Of a stretch of DNA of 64,000 nt, positions 1 through 10,700 are shown one piece after another. Below the pieces are notes generated by a model. That model made no database searches. It was given only the letters and a program-made list of their open reading frames with translations, and was not told the DNA's origin. Position numbers and translations under genes: made by a program. The stretch's first letter is position 1; each line of letters begins with the position of its first letter. The stretch is from the NCBI GenBank assembly GCA_003255065.1, contig QAOA01006949.1, positions 500,899 through 564,898 on the forward strand, written 5' to 3'. The stretch is from Cercis canadensis (Eukaryota; Streptophyta; Magnoliopsida; Fabales; Fabaceae).

Positions 1-2300
1 ACTTGATTGGGTTGGCGTGTTTTTCAAGTTTACCAGAGTATCAAAGATGTATCACTGAAAGCAAAGGGTTAAAGGCTGTTGTTCTTATTGTACAGCGATG
101 CTTAAGCAATGAAATCCATGTAGAAAGGCTCAGCTTTGCTCCTCATTTGCAAACAACATTTCATGGAAGGACTTGTTGCTGGATCTGCACAGAAGATTGG
201 GAAGGTTCCAATATTCTCCTGTTTTATGGTTTCTGGGGCTTAGCTGAATTAATTCATCAGTGTGGCTCTTTACAAGATAATACTAGTATATTTACTACAG
301 AGATAGCATCTATTGAAGCTCAATTAGTTAGCAAACTTCATGAGATATGTAGTAGCACCACTTTCAGTCCTGGATTGAGATGGTATGCTACCTATATTCT
401 TAGTTATTTTGGATTTTATGGTTTCCCAAATGAACTAGCACAAAGGATTGGGAAATCTCTTAATGAGAAAGAATATGCGGATATGCGACTCATTGTGGCC
501 AACGGGGATTCTTTGAGTGTTCATGGTGTTCTTCTTGCTGCTCGATGTCCATCACTTCTGCCTCCAGAAGGCTTACCTGTTAAAGGAAAAAGAAATCACG
601 GTTTATCATCAAGAGAGCTAACAGATAAGTTTTTCAGAGAGACCATGAGAGAAGTTCGTTTATCTGCTCATGTTGATTATGAAGCTTTGGTGAAGTTGTT
701 GGAATATATTTACTTGGGTTGTTTACATGCAGGAGAAGAAACTGTAAAGAAGTTGAAAATACTTGCTAAGCGATGCAATCTACAGCCTCTCTTGCGTACT
801 CTTTATAGGCAAAGTCCGAAGTGGGGCACGTTATTTCCCAGCTTAGATCTTGCTTCGTGTCTTAGTTCAGCTGGAAGTTGTTTTTTGTATGGTTTATATT
901 TCTTTAGCTTCTTGTAGATATTTTGAGATTGCATGTCATTAGCATAACATTCTTTTGGCCTTTTCTTCCGTCAATCTCCATTTTTATTTTCTTTACATTT
1001 TGTCCATGCTCCAATGGGAATCTCTAATCGACCATCAAAGTTCTTATTGATTATATGTTTATTAGCTTGTGCTTTAAAGAAATTAAGTAGAGGTTTTTCA
1101 AGTGTAGAAGAATGCTAACAGTGATATTGCTAGTATTTAGTTTTAGTTGGGGGGTGAGATTCTGATTAAGTCATTTCTGTTTTCAGTGATGTCATATTGG
1201 AAGCTAGAACTGATAAACTTGTTGGCTGGACATGCAATATTTGTTCTCACTCATTGCCACATTTCCATGTTCACAAAGTTATATTGCAGTCTGGCTGTGA
1301 TTATTTGCAGGGTTTGTTCCGCTCAGGAATGCAAGAAAGGTGATTAACATATGTTCCAGTATGACGTAGATACTTAATAGTCTAGATAGTTGACAATTTT
1401 TTTTTTTTTATATGAAAATGATATCCAGAAGTTTAAAATCAATGCTTTGCCCTTTCTTGATGGTCAGAGCTCTTTTCAAGAGGCAGACATGCATGTATGC
1501 TATTGTAAGTCTTTGTTAGTCAGGATCATAACTAACCTGTTGTTCTCTGGTTGGATCTTCAATAAGCCATAAGAATTACATATTTTCTTCATATGCATAA
1601 TCTAATAAAGATGTTGTTAGATTACTGAAACTCACAGAAACATGTTCTTGATCTTATGTAGTTTCCTTTGATAATTTGGTAGAAGTATGTCCATACTCAT
1701 AATTTCTTGGGATATTGTTTACATTTTCCTTCTCTTGATGAGAAATAACCCAAGCCTTCTGTTCTGTTTTCTTTACTTATGGGAGTCTTTTGTATTTTTG
1801 TTGCTTCCACACTTCCCCTTCTGGATTCTGTCTCAAATATTATTCGTTCTTGCAGTCATTCACAAATCATAAAGGTGGCTATTAGCTGGGAAGCAATGGG
1901 TATACTAGTGCACTGGTTTTATTCCAATGAGCTACCAAATCCTCCCTCTGGATGTTTGTGGCATAACATGGATGATGAAAAAAAGCTATCCAAGCTGCAA
2001 GCATATGTGGAGCTTTGTTGGCTTGCTGAATTCTGGGTCTGGGAAAATATTCAGGAACCCTGCTGGAATGTGGTTATGTCATGTCTTGATTCTGCCAAGC
2101 AGTTGTCCATGAAAATTATCAAAATGGCTGCTAATCACTCTTTGTGGAAGTTGGTTGATGTTGCAGCAAATTACTTGGCTCCTTCATATTGTCAACTACG
2201 TGATTCTGGTGAACTTGAAGAATTAGATGATATGCTAGTTCACTTAATTTATTCTGCTTCTCTTCAACTTGCCCAAGAAGGCCGAAATCGCTTTAGATGA
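1..2300 (+). CDS. BTB/POZ domain protein with two BTB domains (At1g04390-like), 5' end missing
   Basis: The last three exons lie at about 1-886, 1187-1339 and 1856-2300, each joined by GT-AG introns that keep the frame and give about 493 residues in the window; the gene starts upstream of the window. The N-terminal ~150 residues look helical and ARM-like. A first BTB domain follows (ADMRLIVANGDSLSVHGVLL, then YEALVKLLEYIYLGCL). A second, more divergent BTB starts at CFFDVILEARTDKLVGW, with HFHVHKVILQSGCDYL and the closing SWEAMGILVHWFYSNEL. BTB proteins usually bring substrates to CUL3 ubiquitin ligases; that role here is inferred from the family. The C-terminal tail after the second BTB is helical (BACK-like position). 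The resemblance to Arabidopsis At1g04390 is from memory. The last codon before TGA is Arg. Splice sites were chosen by frame continuity and homology. Confidence 0.85.
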
Positions 2301-4797
2301 TTTGTGGTATAGCATATTCAGGAGGTGCTAAAGAAAACATTTTGGGAGACCAAAATGTTATGTCTTGTTAGGTATGGTGACATTTGACTCTATCTATTTA
2401 TTGCTTTTTAGAGATTTTAAGTAGAGCAAAAATATGAACCAGTTTTTAAAGCAACCGCTGTTATGATTTGATGCCTCACATTGTGAAAATTTTCCTTCAA
2501 TAAATTAATCATTTTTAATTTTGTAATGAGTAGCACCATATTGGTTATGAATCACTTCGATGTTTCTTTTCTGCTTTTCCTTCAAAATCTAAAAGACATA
2601 ATCTGTGCTCCACTTTATGTGGAAGTACCCCTTCTAAAATGTGGAAAGCAATATTACTAAGCATTTTCCAGACCACTAAAGTTTCTGTGTTTGTTGTGTC
2701 ATCAGATATTGTATGTGAAGAAAAAAAATTCTGTAAATTTCATCATTATTGTCATGTTTGGCTTTTTTCTGGTCTGCTTTTGTGTGATAAAAAAAGATAA
2801 GAATTTTCTTTTTCCAGTCTTTTGCCAGTAAGAATATTGTGCAACAATCTTGCTTAGTAATAGAGAATATTACACGGCAAAGAAATTACATCTGGTCTTT
2901 TAAACTGGGTGAAAACATAGAAATATCTTATGTCAGCCATAACTCTTAATGTACTCGCAATATATTGAGAAAATTAATTTGCAATGTCAATATCTAAGTA
3001 TACTGAGTTTATGACAGTTGGATTTTATTGATATATGTGTCTCATCTATTTAAACACTGTAGGAGACTGGAGAGATATTTGATTGGGTGTGAGCAAAGCC
3101 TTATATGAACTCTCTATCTTTCATAGCACATGAAATGATTCCTTGTCGTAGAGGTAAGAAAATCTGTTAGACGTTTTGGCTTTCGGTCTGATGATCTTCA
3201 GCCAGCATCTCTGATTTTTTGAATACAGTTATGCACTCTTCTATCCTTATAAACATTTCTCATGAGCATTGGTTCTCTTCCTCCTTTTCTATTCTTATTT
3301 GTGCAGCTTTCCTGGATGAGTGTGATCGAAGATATCATTTCACTTATTTTGTTAATCACTTATCAGGTCAAAGTTCTTGGTCTCCAAATCGTTTTAGTAA
3401 TTGATTTTCACCTTGTTCAGTCAGATTCATTGGTATGTTTTTATTTTACAAAAAATACATTCTGACTAGTTACCTTTATATTTTATATTTACAGGTATTC
3501 TGAATACAAATTGTCTCCTCTGAAAAACTTTTTTCTACCGTGTCTGACTACACAGTATGTCATATGCCAGTGAATTCTTATTTGTAGACTTTATGAAGGT
3601 TGAAATTATTTAGAAGAAGGAAAGCTTAGGCTTTAATTTAATGAGAGCTCAAATTCTGAATGCATTGTAGTTTAGTGTTTACTAAAGATGCGCTGCCTTT
3701 CAGGTATCCAGTAATGTCTGAACTGGATCACTGGCAATACCTTTCGCCCGTTTGGAAATGGAGATAAGACCATTCTCTGATGCAAGCTTGAGCAGTGTTC
3801 CAAGGAATTGAGACTCTGCTAGAACTAGAATACTGCACCATCTGAAGTTTGCATAGATGGTACCTCTTGAGAGGACCAGGATTGCGATATGGAACTCAAT
3901 CAGGCATCGAATTGTTGATTGGAGGAGAATTTTTTTCCAGGGATTCTGATATTTCTAACTAAATTTATCCCCAGTTTGTATTTTGATTCTTGAGCCCTTC
4001 TCTGTAATCCTGTTTGTAAATATTCATGGTTCCTTGTTAAAAATATAAGAGGGGGACATGAAATTACTGGAGGCATTCTTATTAAAGGTCAAGGGTAATC
4101 TCATATTCTCATTGTTGAAAGAATAAATGAAAATGATGCAACCGTTGCTTCTGGAAATATCATACTAAAACGTCATGTGGATTAAATTGATAAATTCTCT
4201 TTTGTTAAGTTTCTTAGTTGATCAACATTTCCTATGCTCTAAATGACGGTATTTGACAAAGAATGAACCTGAGAATTGGTTGCTATGTTTGGAGCCACTA
4301 AAATTTACAAGAAAGTCTATCTGCGAAAATATTCATAGATTGACTCAATACTTCTATACCCATGCATCAATGAAAGGTTAAGAAAAACAAGAATGAATCA
4401 AATCAAAAACCAATCTCAATCAACGAAAATTAATCAAGTAGTTGATTTTCCCAATTAATTGTAAAATAATAATTAAGGTTAAAAAAATCATGTGTGAAGC
4501 ATAACATTACCACTTGCTCTTGAGGTCCATCTGAATTCTTGTTGCTCTTGCTCACCGGATCACCGAAAGCCCTGAAAAAAAAAAAGATTTACTGAATGAA
4601 TACAATATTTTTGAATGAGTGAATAATGTTTTATAACTCACTTATTTATAGTACTAGAATTACATCAATGATAAGACTAAAATTTCTAATGAAACAGATA
4701 AAACTTGACTAAGATAAACTAGGAGAGATAAACTATTCCTAATAATGATAAATTATTTATTTAAATAAAGATAACAACGATACTGTCACAATCTAAC
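2301..4797. other. 3' flank of the BTB gene, source of an inverted copy
   Basis: No open frame here looks like a gene. The first few hundred bases are probably 3' UTR. The stretch 3040-4485 is the likely source of a diverged, inverted copy at about 40005-43440. Matching blocks include the interval around 3055-3120 (reverse complement near 43370-43440), 3855-3935 (near 43060-43130) and 4150-4430 (reverse complement of about 41045-41320). The part at 3700-3960 has several short open stretches but no recognisable protein. Confidence 0.6.
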
Positions 4798-4808
4798 TTA
4801 ATCTCTAA

Positions 4809-5129
4809 TCAACTTCTAATCCGAATGCTAATGAGAAGCTTCACTATTTCAGTGTAAAACTTTGTGACAATTCCTTTGTGCTTCTTGCAGTGGACTCGAA
4901 TCAGCACATTCCTTTCCAAAACTTTTGCTTCAATTTCTGACAGTGGCCTGCTATAGCTTCTGCTCAAGTAGTTGGCATTAGGCAAGTACTGATGAGAAGA
5001 CCTCTGCAAAAATACCACTGATCCAATCACTCTTTTCTTGTTCTTATCCTCAAGAGTCAAGGTTCTTTATACTTTCTTCAAGATGTTTCAAGTGCTTAAT
5101 AGCTTCTCCGAGGATGGAAATCTGTCCCT
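4809..5129 (-). pseudogene. bHLH18/25-type transcription factor fragment, frameshifted
   Basis: Read on the minus strand, an exon starts after a plausible TAG acceptor at 5130. It encodes GQISILGEAIKHLKHLEESI, which matches helix 2 of plant bHLH18/19/20/25 proteins. The frame then hits a TGA near 5062. A one-base shift restores similarity: KKRVIGSVVFLQRSS and then PLSEIEAKVLERNVLIRVHC, KKHKGIVTKFYTEIVKLL, which is the ACT-like C-terminal region of the same subgroup. No basic region or helix 1 is present upstream, and the normal C-terminal end is replaced by a short unrelated tail. I see it as a dead gene remnant. The family assignment is by motif memory, not by search. Confidence 0.65.
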
Positions 5130-5451
5130 CTACAAAGAAGAATCATAGAAATTTTGTGAATTAAAAAGGGACAAAAACCAAAAACAATTCTCCATCTATG
5201 GCTATATATATTGAAACATTTTCTTGTTAATTCCAATGGAGACAACTCTAGAGGTTTGTTATGTAGGTTTACATCAAAGAGATACAGGACTATCATTATT
5301 CTTCATCCTATAATTTTTTTTCCATCTTTAATCTTCCAGATGGACATAGAAAAATAGCAATCTCTTGAAAGATAGATAGTGCAATTTAATTGCCAGAAAG
5401 ATCCTTTACTCCTTAGTAAAATATAGAAAGACTACCAACAAGCATGTAGAT

Positions 5452-5922
5452 CACTTAGTAAGGGAGTGTTCTAGCTTAATCAAGAGTCTCGGGTTCGAGC
5501 CCTTGAGTATGCAGTTGCGTCTGTTGGGAGAGTTTTGTCGCCCTTGTGGTCCTTCCTGGCTCGAAACCGGATTAGTCGGGCAAAGCTCGGATACTAGTGG
5601 GAAATCAAAATATATATATATATAGAGAGAGAGACTAAGACAATGGTGGCTGTACCTAACTGCAATATTCTTTATTTATTACCAAGNTCACTTGGTAAGG
5701 GAGTGTTCTAGCTTAATCAAGAGTTTCGGGTTCGAGCCCTTGAGTATGCAATTGCGTCTGTTGGGAGAGTTTTGTCGCCCTTGTGGTCCTTCCTGGCTCG
5801 AAACCAGATTAGTCGGGCAAAGCTCGGACATTGGTGGGAAATCAAAATATATATATATATAGAGAGAGAGACTAAGACAATGGTGGCTGTACCTAACTGC
5901 AATATTCTTTATTTATTACCAA
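5452..5922 (+). repeat. tRNA-derived SINE-like element, present twice around a single N
   Basis: A unit of about 235 bases at 5452-5686 carries an A-box-like start (CACTTAGTAAGGGAGTG) and a strong RNA polymerase III B box, GGTTCGAGCCC. It runs into a TA/GA microsatellite. The same unit recurs at 5688-5922 with a few substitutions, separated by one N at 5687. Structure suggests a plant SINE; the second copy is probably the other haplotype or an unmerged contig end, not a true tandem insertion. Confidence 0.6.
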
Positions 5923-6006
5923 GAAGCTGTTCTATATAGCTAGCTAGGCGCATCACCTTTCAACCGTATGAAACTCTTTCAATCCTTTGATTTTTTTTTT
6001 TTTTTT

Positions 6007-6073
6007 NNNNNNNNNNNNNNNNNNNNNNNNNNNNNNNNNNNNNNNNNNNNNNNNNNNNNNNNNNNNNNNNNNN
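6007..6073. other. Assembly gap (67 N)
   Basis: The N run is flanked by a poly-T tract on the left and a poly-G tract on the right. The real sequence and length are unknown. Confidence 0.95.
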
Positions 6074-6449
6074 GTGGGGGGGGGGGGGGGGGGAAACTAG
6101 CCATATTATGTCGTTTTAAGCTTGTAATGAGTCATGCATGTTGTTCATAGGACCCTTTGTTAACTTATAGGTTTCATATCCAACCAAGCATGAAGAAAAA
6201 GAAGGAAATAATATTGTTGAAGGTGTATGCGTCTTGGCTCCTCCAGATTCTTCTTTCATCTCTGTTTTTTATATCCATTACAAAGATAAATTTATAGTAG
6301 TTATAAAATTTAAAATGGGAGAGATCTTACCTTTGTCTTTTTCTTTTCCCCCGTTTTTTACATGCGGAAAGTAAGTTGGTTATAGAATTTAAATATTATA
6401 TATCTTCTGAAATAAATAAATAAAAAAAAAGGGAAATGCTTTCTGGTAG

Positions 6450-6457
6450 TATAAATA
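6450..6457 (+). promoter_or_regulatory. Probable TATA box of the cysteine-rich peptide gene
   Basis: TATAAATA lies about 39 bases before the ATG at 6489, so the 5' UTR would be very short. Confidence 0.4.
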
Positions 6458-6488
6458 AATATAGAAACTAGAGGAAGAAGGCAAAAGC

Positions 6489-6804
6489 ATGGAGCAAAAA
6501 TTGATGGCACAAATTGGAGGAACGGTGATGTTGTTGTTTATTATGCTTGTGTCCATAACTCAAGTGCAATTTGTTCATGTTTCTGATCCAGCATTACCTC
6601 ACATCGAGCAAGCTTGCAAAGATGTTTGCGATCATAAGTTAATTAGGCGTATAATCAAATCCTAATTGTCTTGTACAATGCAAGAACCACTTAATACGTG
6701 ACTATTGTGAAAAACGTTGCACCAAATTTCATCGCGATTTCCCATATGATCGGAGTGCTAGCAATAAATGTGCAGAAGGGTATCATAGGCAGATGTACAT
6801 CTGA
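6489..6804 (+). pseudogene. Secreted cysteine-rich peptide (plant thionin-like), reading frame broken
   Basis: The ATG at 6489 opens a frame with a clear signal peptide (hydrophobic core MLLFIMLVSITQV) followed by a CxxxC pair. This frame stops at TAA 6663-6665. From about 6658 the neighbouring frame (+1) continues without stop to TGA 6802-6804 and carries further CxxxC pairs (CLVQC, CEKRC) and one more Cys. The two halves look like one small secreted peptide of roughly 100 residues split by a single extra base in an A/T-rich run. Three CxxxC pairs are typical of the plant thionin-like family; that assignment is tentative. It may be a real pseudogene, an allele, or a sequencing error in the AAA run at 6657-6659. 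No GT-AG intron explains the break. Confidence 0.55.
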
Positions 6805-7719
6805 TATTGCAATCTTAGTAGTTGTTTAAGTTATCTCCCACTTTTAATTATGTACTATCATTTTAGTATATTGTACGTTGCTCCTTTCTGTAGTTGTCTT
6901 TGTAATTGGTACTATCTTTTGTATGGGAATGAAAGAAGTTGCAAGTCATGCTTACGATCTTTCACCACGAGCCTAATTTTATTGCATACATTGACGTTAT
7001 AAATAAAATTAGTTAATATTGCTAGCAAAGTAAAGCAGCAAGTGCAATAGCGAACCTCAAACATCAAAGCCAAAATAGAAACATTTAGATGGAACAAGAG
7101 AACAAAATAACATATCTACACATTGCGAACTGAAGAAAGCTAAATAGATAATATTTTGCAGCAAGGTCAAGTAGTTTATTCTTCACTACAGTTTTCCTTT
7201 GTATTTCGGCAACGCCCATCATGTCAACCTGTTTCCAAGTGAAGTTTGCAGACCCCCAATGCCAGTACCAGTAAATGGTTACCTATCACAGGCAGATATG
7301 ACTACAACCCACCCCACGATTTGTATATAATAGTAAGGGAGCATGGGAACCAAATTTGTTACCTAAACCTGTACATGCTAACCACTACTGTGTTTCTACC
7401 AACCACACAAGAGTAAAAAAATAAGCTCCCCTGTCAAGAGAAAAAGAAAAGACGAGAGGAACAAATCAAGCCGAGTCTATCATAATACACGAATGGCCTG
7501 ATTGCAAATTTATCACAAGGCTGCACATTGTTGCGGCGCAATAACAAGTAAACATTCGAGGGTGAGGCAAAAACCTCCATTTTAGATGCAGCTTGTACTT
7601 CCACTTTCAGAATGCTCTGCAGGTATACTTGAACAGATGAATGATAGTCCTTATGACATCTGATGTAATATTCAACCCATATTCACGATCCTTAGGTGAA
7701 CTTCACATGAAATAATCTA
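6805..7719. other. Intergenic DNA and 3' UTR of the first PAT1 gene
   Basis: No gene is seen. About 7320-7719 resembles the corresponding region 17160-17588 after the second PAT1 gene, so it is probably transcribed 3' UTR (minus strand). The best conserved block is about 7430-7474. Confidence 0.5.
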
Positions 7720-10700
7720 TCAACTCAACACAGTCTCCGAGTTCACATGACTACTACCACCGCCACTAGCACTACCACTCTCCCCAGCATTAGTGTTAAA
7801 TCCAACCACAGGCACTGAGCGCTGAGCAAAATCCAGTAATAACTTTCTTTGGCAATCATCAGTATGAGGAAGACTTGCACGTAAGAGTTCAACTGGCATT
7901 TCCTTACTAATTGCTTTGGCAGCATCTGATCCAATGGCACTCATATTTGGTGTGCCTTGTGAAACCAATGATTGCATGATACTATGATATTTATTCATGC
8001 AATACTTAGTGAGAAGACCAAAGAATTCATCAAATGAGGCCTGCCAAAATGAACGATTAGCCATATTATAGTTGCAAGCAGCATGGGGATCAGTTAAAAG
8101 CTCAGTAACCCTCTCAAGAACTGATACTAAAATAACCGAACCACCATCTCCAGCAGTGCTTCCAACAGGACGCAGAGGAGGCTGCTCTGAGGAACAAACC
8201 ACTGCTGCAAGGCAAGCACTAAGAGCACCAAGATCCATTCCCCGGACACACTGGGAAACAATCCTAGCAAGGTCACTTGTTGTTTCAGCGGCTGCTGAAT
8301 CAGAGGGGAGGCCACCAAATAAGAATCTTAAATGACGAAAGATGGCCATGCAAACTATTCGCATAAGCTCACTACCAGGAAGAAGCAGCTGAAGATACTT
8401 TGCAAGGAGCTTACGTCCCTTGGGCAGAGAAACTAATCTTAAGAAGACAAGATCATCCTTAGCAGCAAGCCCAACTTTGTGGCCATTCTTCCCCAGTGGG
8501 TCAACAAGTTGAAGTGAAGTTGCTAGTCCATCCAAAAGGACTTGCCGTCTCCGTCTTAATTGGGTTCCCCCATCCTGTAGCTGATTAAACTGTAGGAAAC
8601 GATCAATATCATCTACATCAAGAAGAAGACAAAGACCATCCTCAATTGTGACCCTTGCTGCAAACATAGGCTCCTGTTCAAGGGGCTTCTCTGAAATGTT
8701 TTGCTCAGAGCTACCAGTAACAGAAGAGTTTGGCGGATCAACTTCAAGCAGAGGACGAGGCCGGCGAATAGATGAGAAGGAAACCCTCCCTAAAGCATCA
8801 ACCTGGAGAAAAGCATGTGGCTCATTATTTGAGCGGGCTCGAGCAGGGAGTTCCCTTATATGAGTTGGGCAAAATGCATGTTTCAACTTAGCCCCAGAAG
8901 ATTTTTTTGCAAGGCAAGCTTGGTGATAATAATCATCTACATAAGGGTCATTACTATGTGTAACTGCAAGCTGCATTCTGAGAATACTCTCAATCTCATC
9001 ACTTGTCATATACTTGGACCGAAACTGTAATGACCCAGTATCACTCTTCTGGCTACTGGCATCAGATATCTGTTGGGAGAAACGATGATTATGTCTACCT
9101 TTTTGAGTTGATTTTGGTCTTGGATCTCTAACATCAGCCAGACCAAGCATATGTTCATATTTGCTAATTACAGATGAGCCTGAAGAAAGATGGGGATTGA
9201 ATAAATGGGATGGTAAGCCATAGCCTGCTGATTGCTGAAGAGGATGATGCAGTCTTTGCTGCTGTTGCTGCAACTGAGTCATCAAGTGAGGAGATAATGA
9301 TCCATTATGAAGCTGTAATTGTTGCTGCAACATACTACTTAGGAGGTTGGAGTGATCTCCAGGATATAACCCTGCCTGGTTGACCCATTGATTCTGCATT
9401 CGGTGATTAAGAGGGGAACTGGTAGTAAATTGACGCATGTTTCCACCAAATTGTGACCCATGGTTTAAGCTAGCCAACTGAAGTGCAGAATTGGAAAAAT
9501 GGGAACGATTTTGTGAAGATAATGCCATCTGAGCTCCACCAGCATGATAAGGAATATTCAAGTGGCCTGTACTATGATTTGGAGAAGCTAGCGGGGACCT
9601 GCCACCAGGGGGAGGAAAAGAAGTAAACGAAGACTTTGGTACCAGAATTGGTTCGCTAGAAAAATGTGGCTGGGGCTGGTGCTGGTCAGGATACGAAGAT
9701 GTTCTGTACAAGGGCTTTGATTCTTGTAAGTGAGCAAGGGACGAATGTGGTTGTGATGACCATCTTTTGCCATCCTGAGCTATTTCACTGTCATAAATAT
9801 GCTGATCAAACCAGTTAGGAACTGGTTCACTAGAGCGATGTTGGAGGGGGTGATGTGGCTGATGCCGTAGCTGCTCAGGATATGAAGATGTTCTGTACAA
9901 GGGCTTGGATTCTTGCAAGTGAGGGAGAGAAGAATGGGGATGTGATGACCATCTTTTGCCATCCTGATCCCCTTCACTGTCATAAACATGCTGGTCAAAC
10001 CAGTTGGGAACATCATCCCTTTGTGCCCATTCAGTAGCAGATGAACCTGAATAAAATATAGGAATATAAAAAATCAGTCAGTTCAAACATGATTGCATAC
10101 AAAGAAAAGGAAGCAATGCTGTTGCAAATAGTCTTCGATACATAGTCACATAGAACACAGCATATCACATCTCATAGCAAGTCCAAAAGGTTCACTTATA
10201 GATCAGGTTTTACTATTGATCCTTTGCACTCACTAACAGGCTTTTTTATGTTGGGGCCCGCTTCTTGCTGGGAAGGGGGATTGTTATGTCACAAGTTTTT
10301 TTTTTCTCAAAAGACCAAGTAATTGATAAGCTTGCACCAGAAACTCCTGTACGACTTTCCATTTACACAAAACAGTCATATGCATATTAAAACAGGTTCT
10401 ACATCAATGCCAGCACATACCATGTGCCCGTTTACAAGTCAAATTGGCATTGCATTGTATTGTTTTGTTGTAGAGGTAACAGCTTACAAAACTAAGGCAA
10501 ATAAAAAAAATAAAATAAAAAACAAAAAAGAGCAGAAAGAAGGGGGGGAGGGGGGATTGCATTGCATTGCCTTTACTGAATTAGAACTTTTTCGGGAGGA
10601 ACAAATAAGACTATTTCTTACATCTTTCTGGTTATGTGCATCTTCATTACATATAAACCATCTTTAAGATTTGCAAAGTTGCAAGAACCAATAACCTAAA

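Noticed and set aside
5096-5296. 66-codon minus frame next to the bHLH fragment as its first exon
   Set aside because: It shows no basic or helix 1 residues and covers what looks like intron sequence.
8072-8335. 87-codon plus-strand frame, with a similar 87-codon frame at 17920-18183 in the second PAT1 gene
   Set aside because: Both are antisense to the same conserved PAT1 exon. Their similarity follows from the PAT1 codons, and no independent family or start context supports them.
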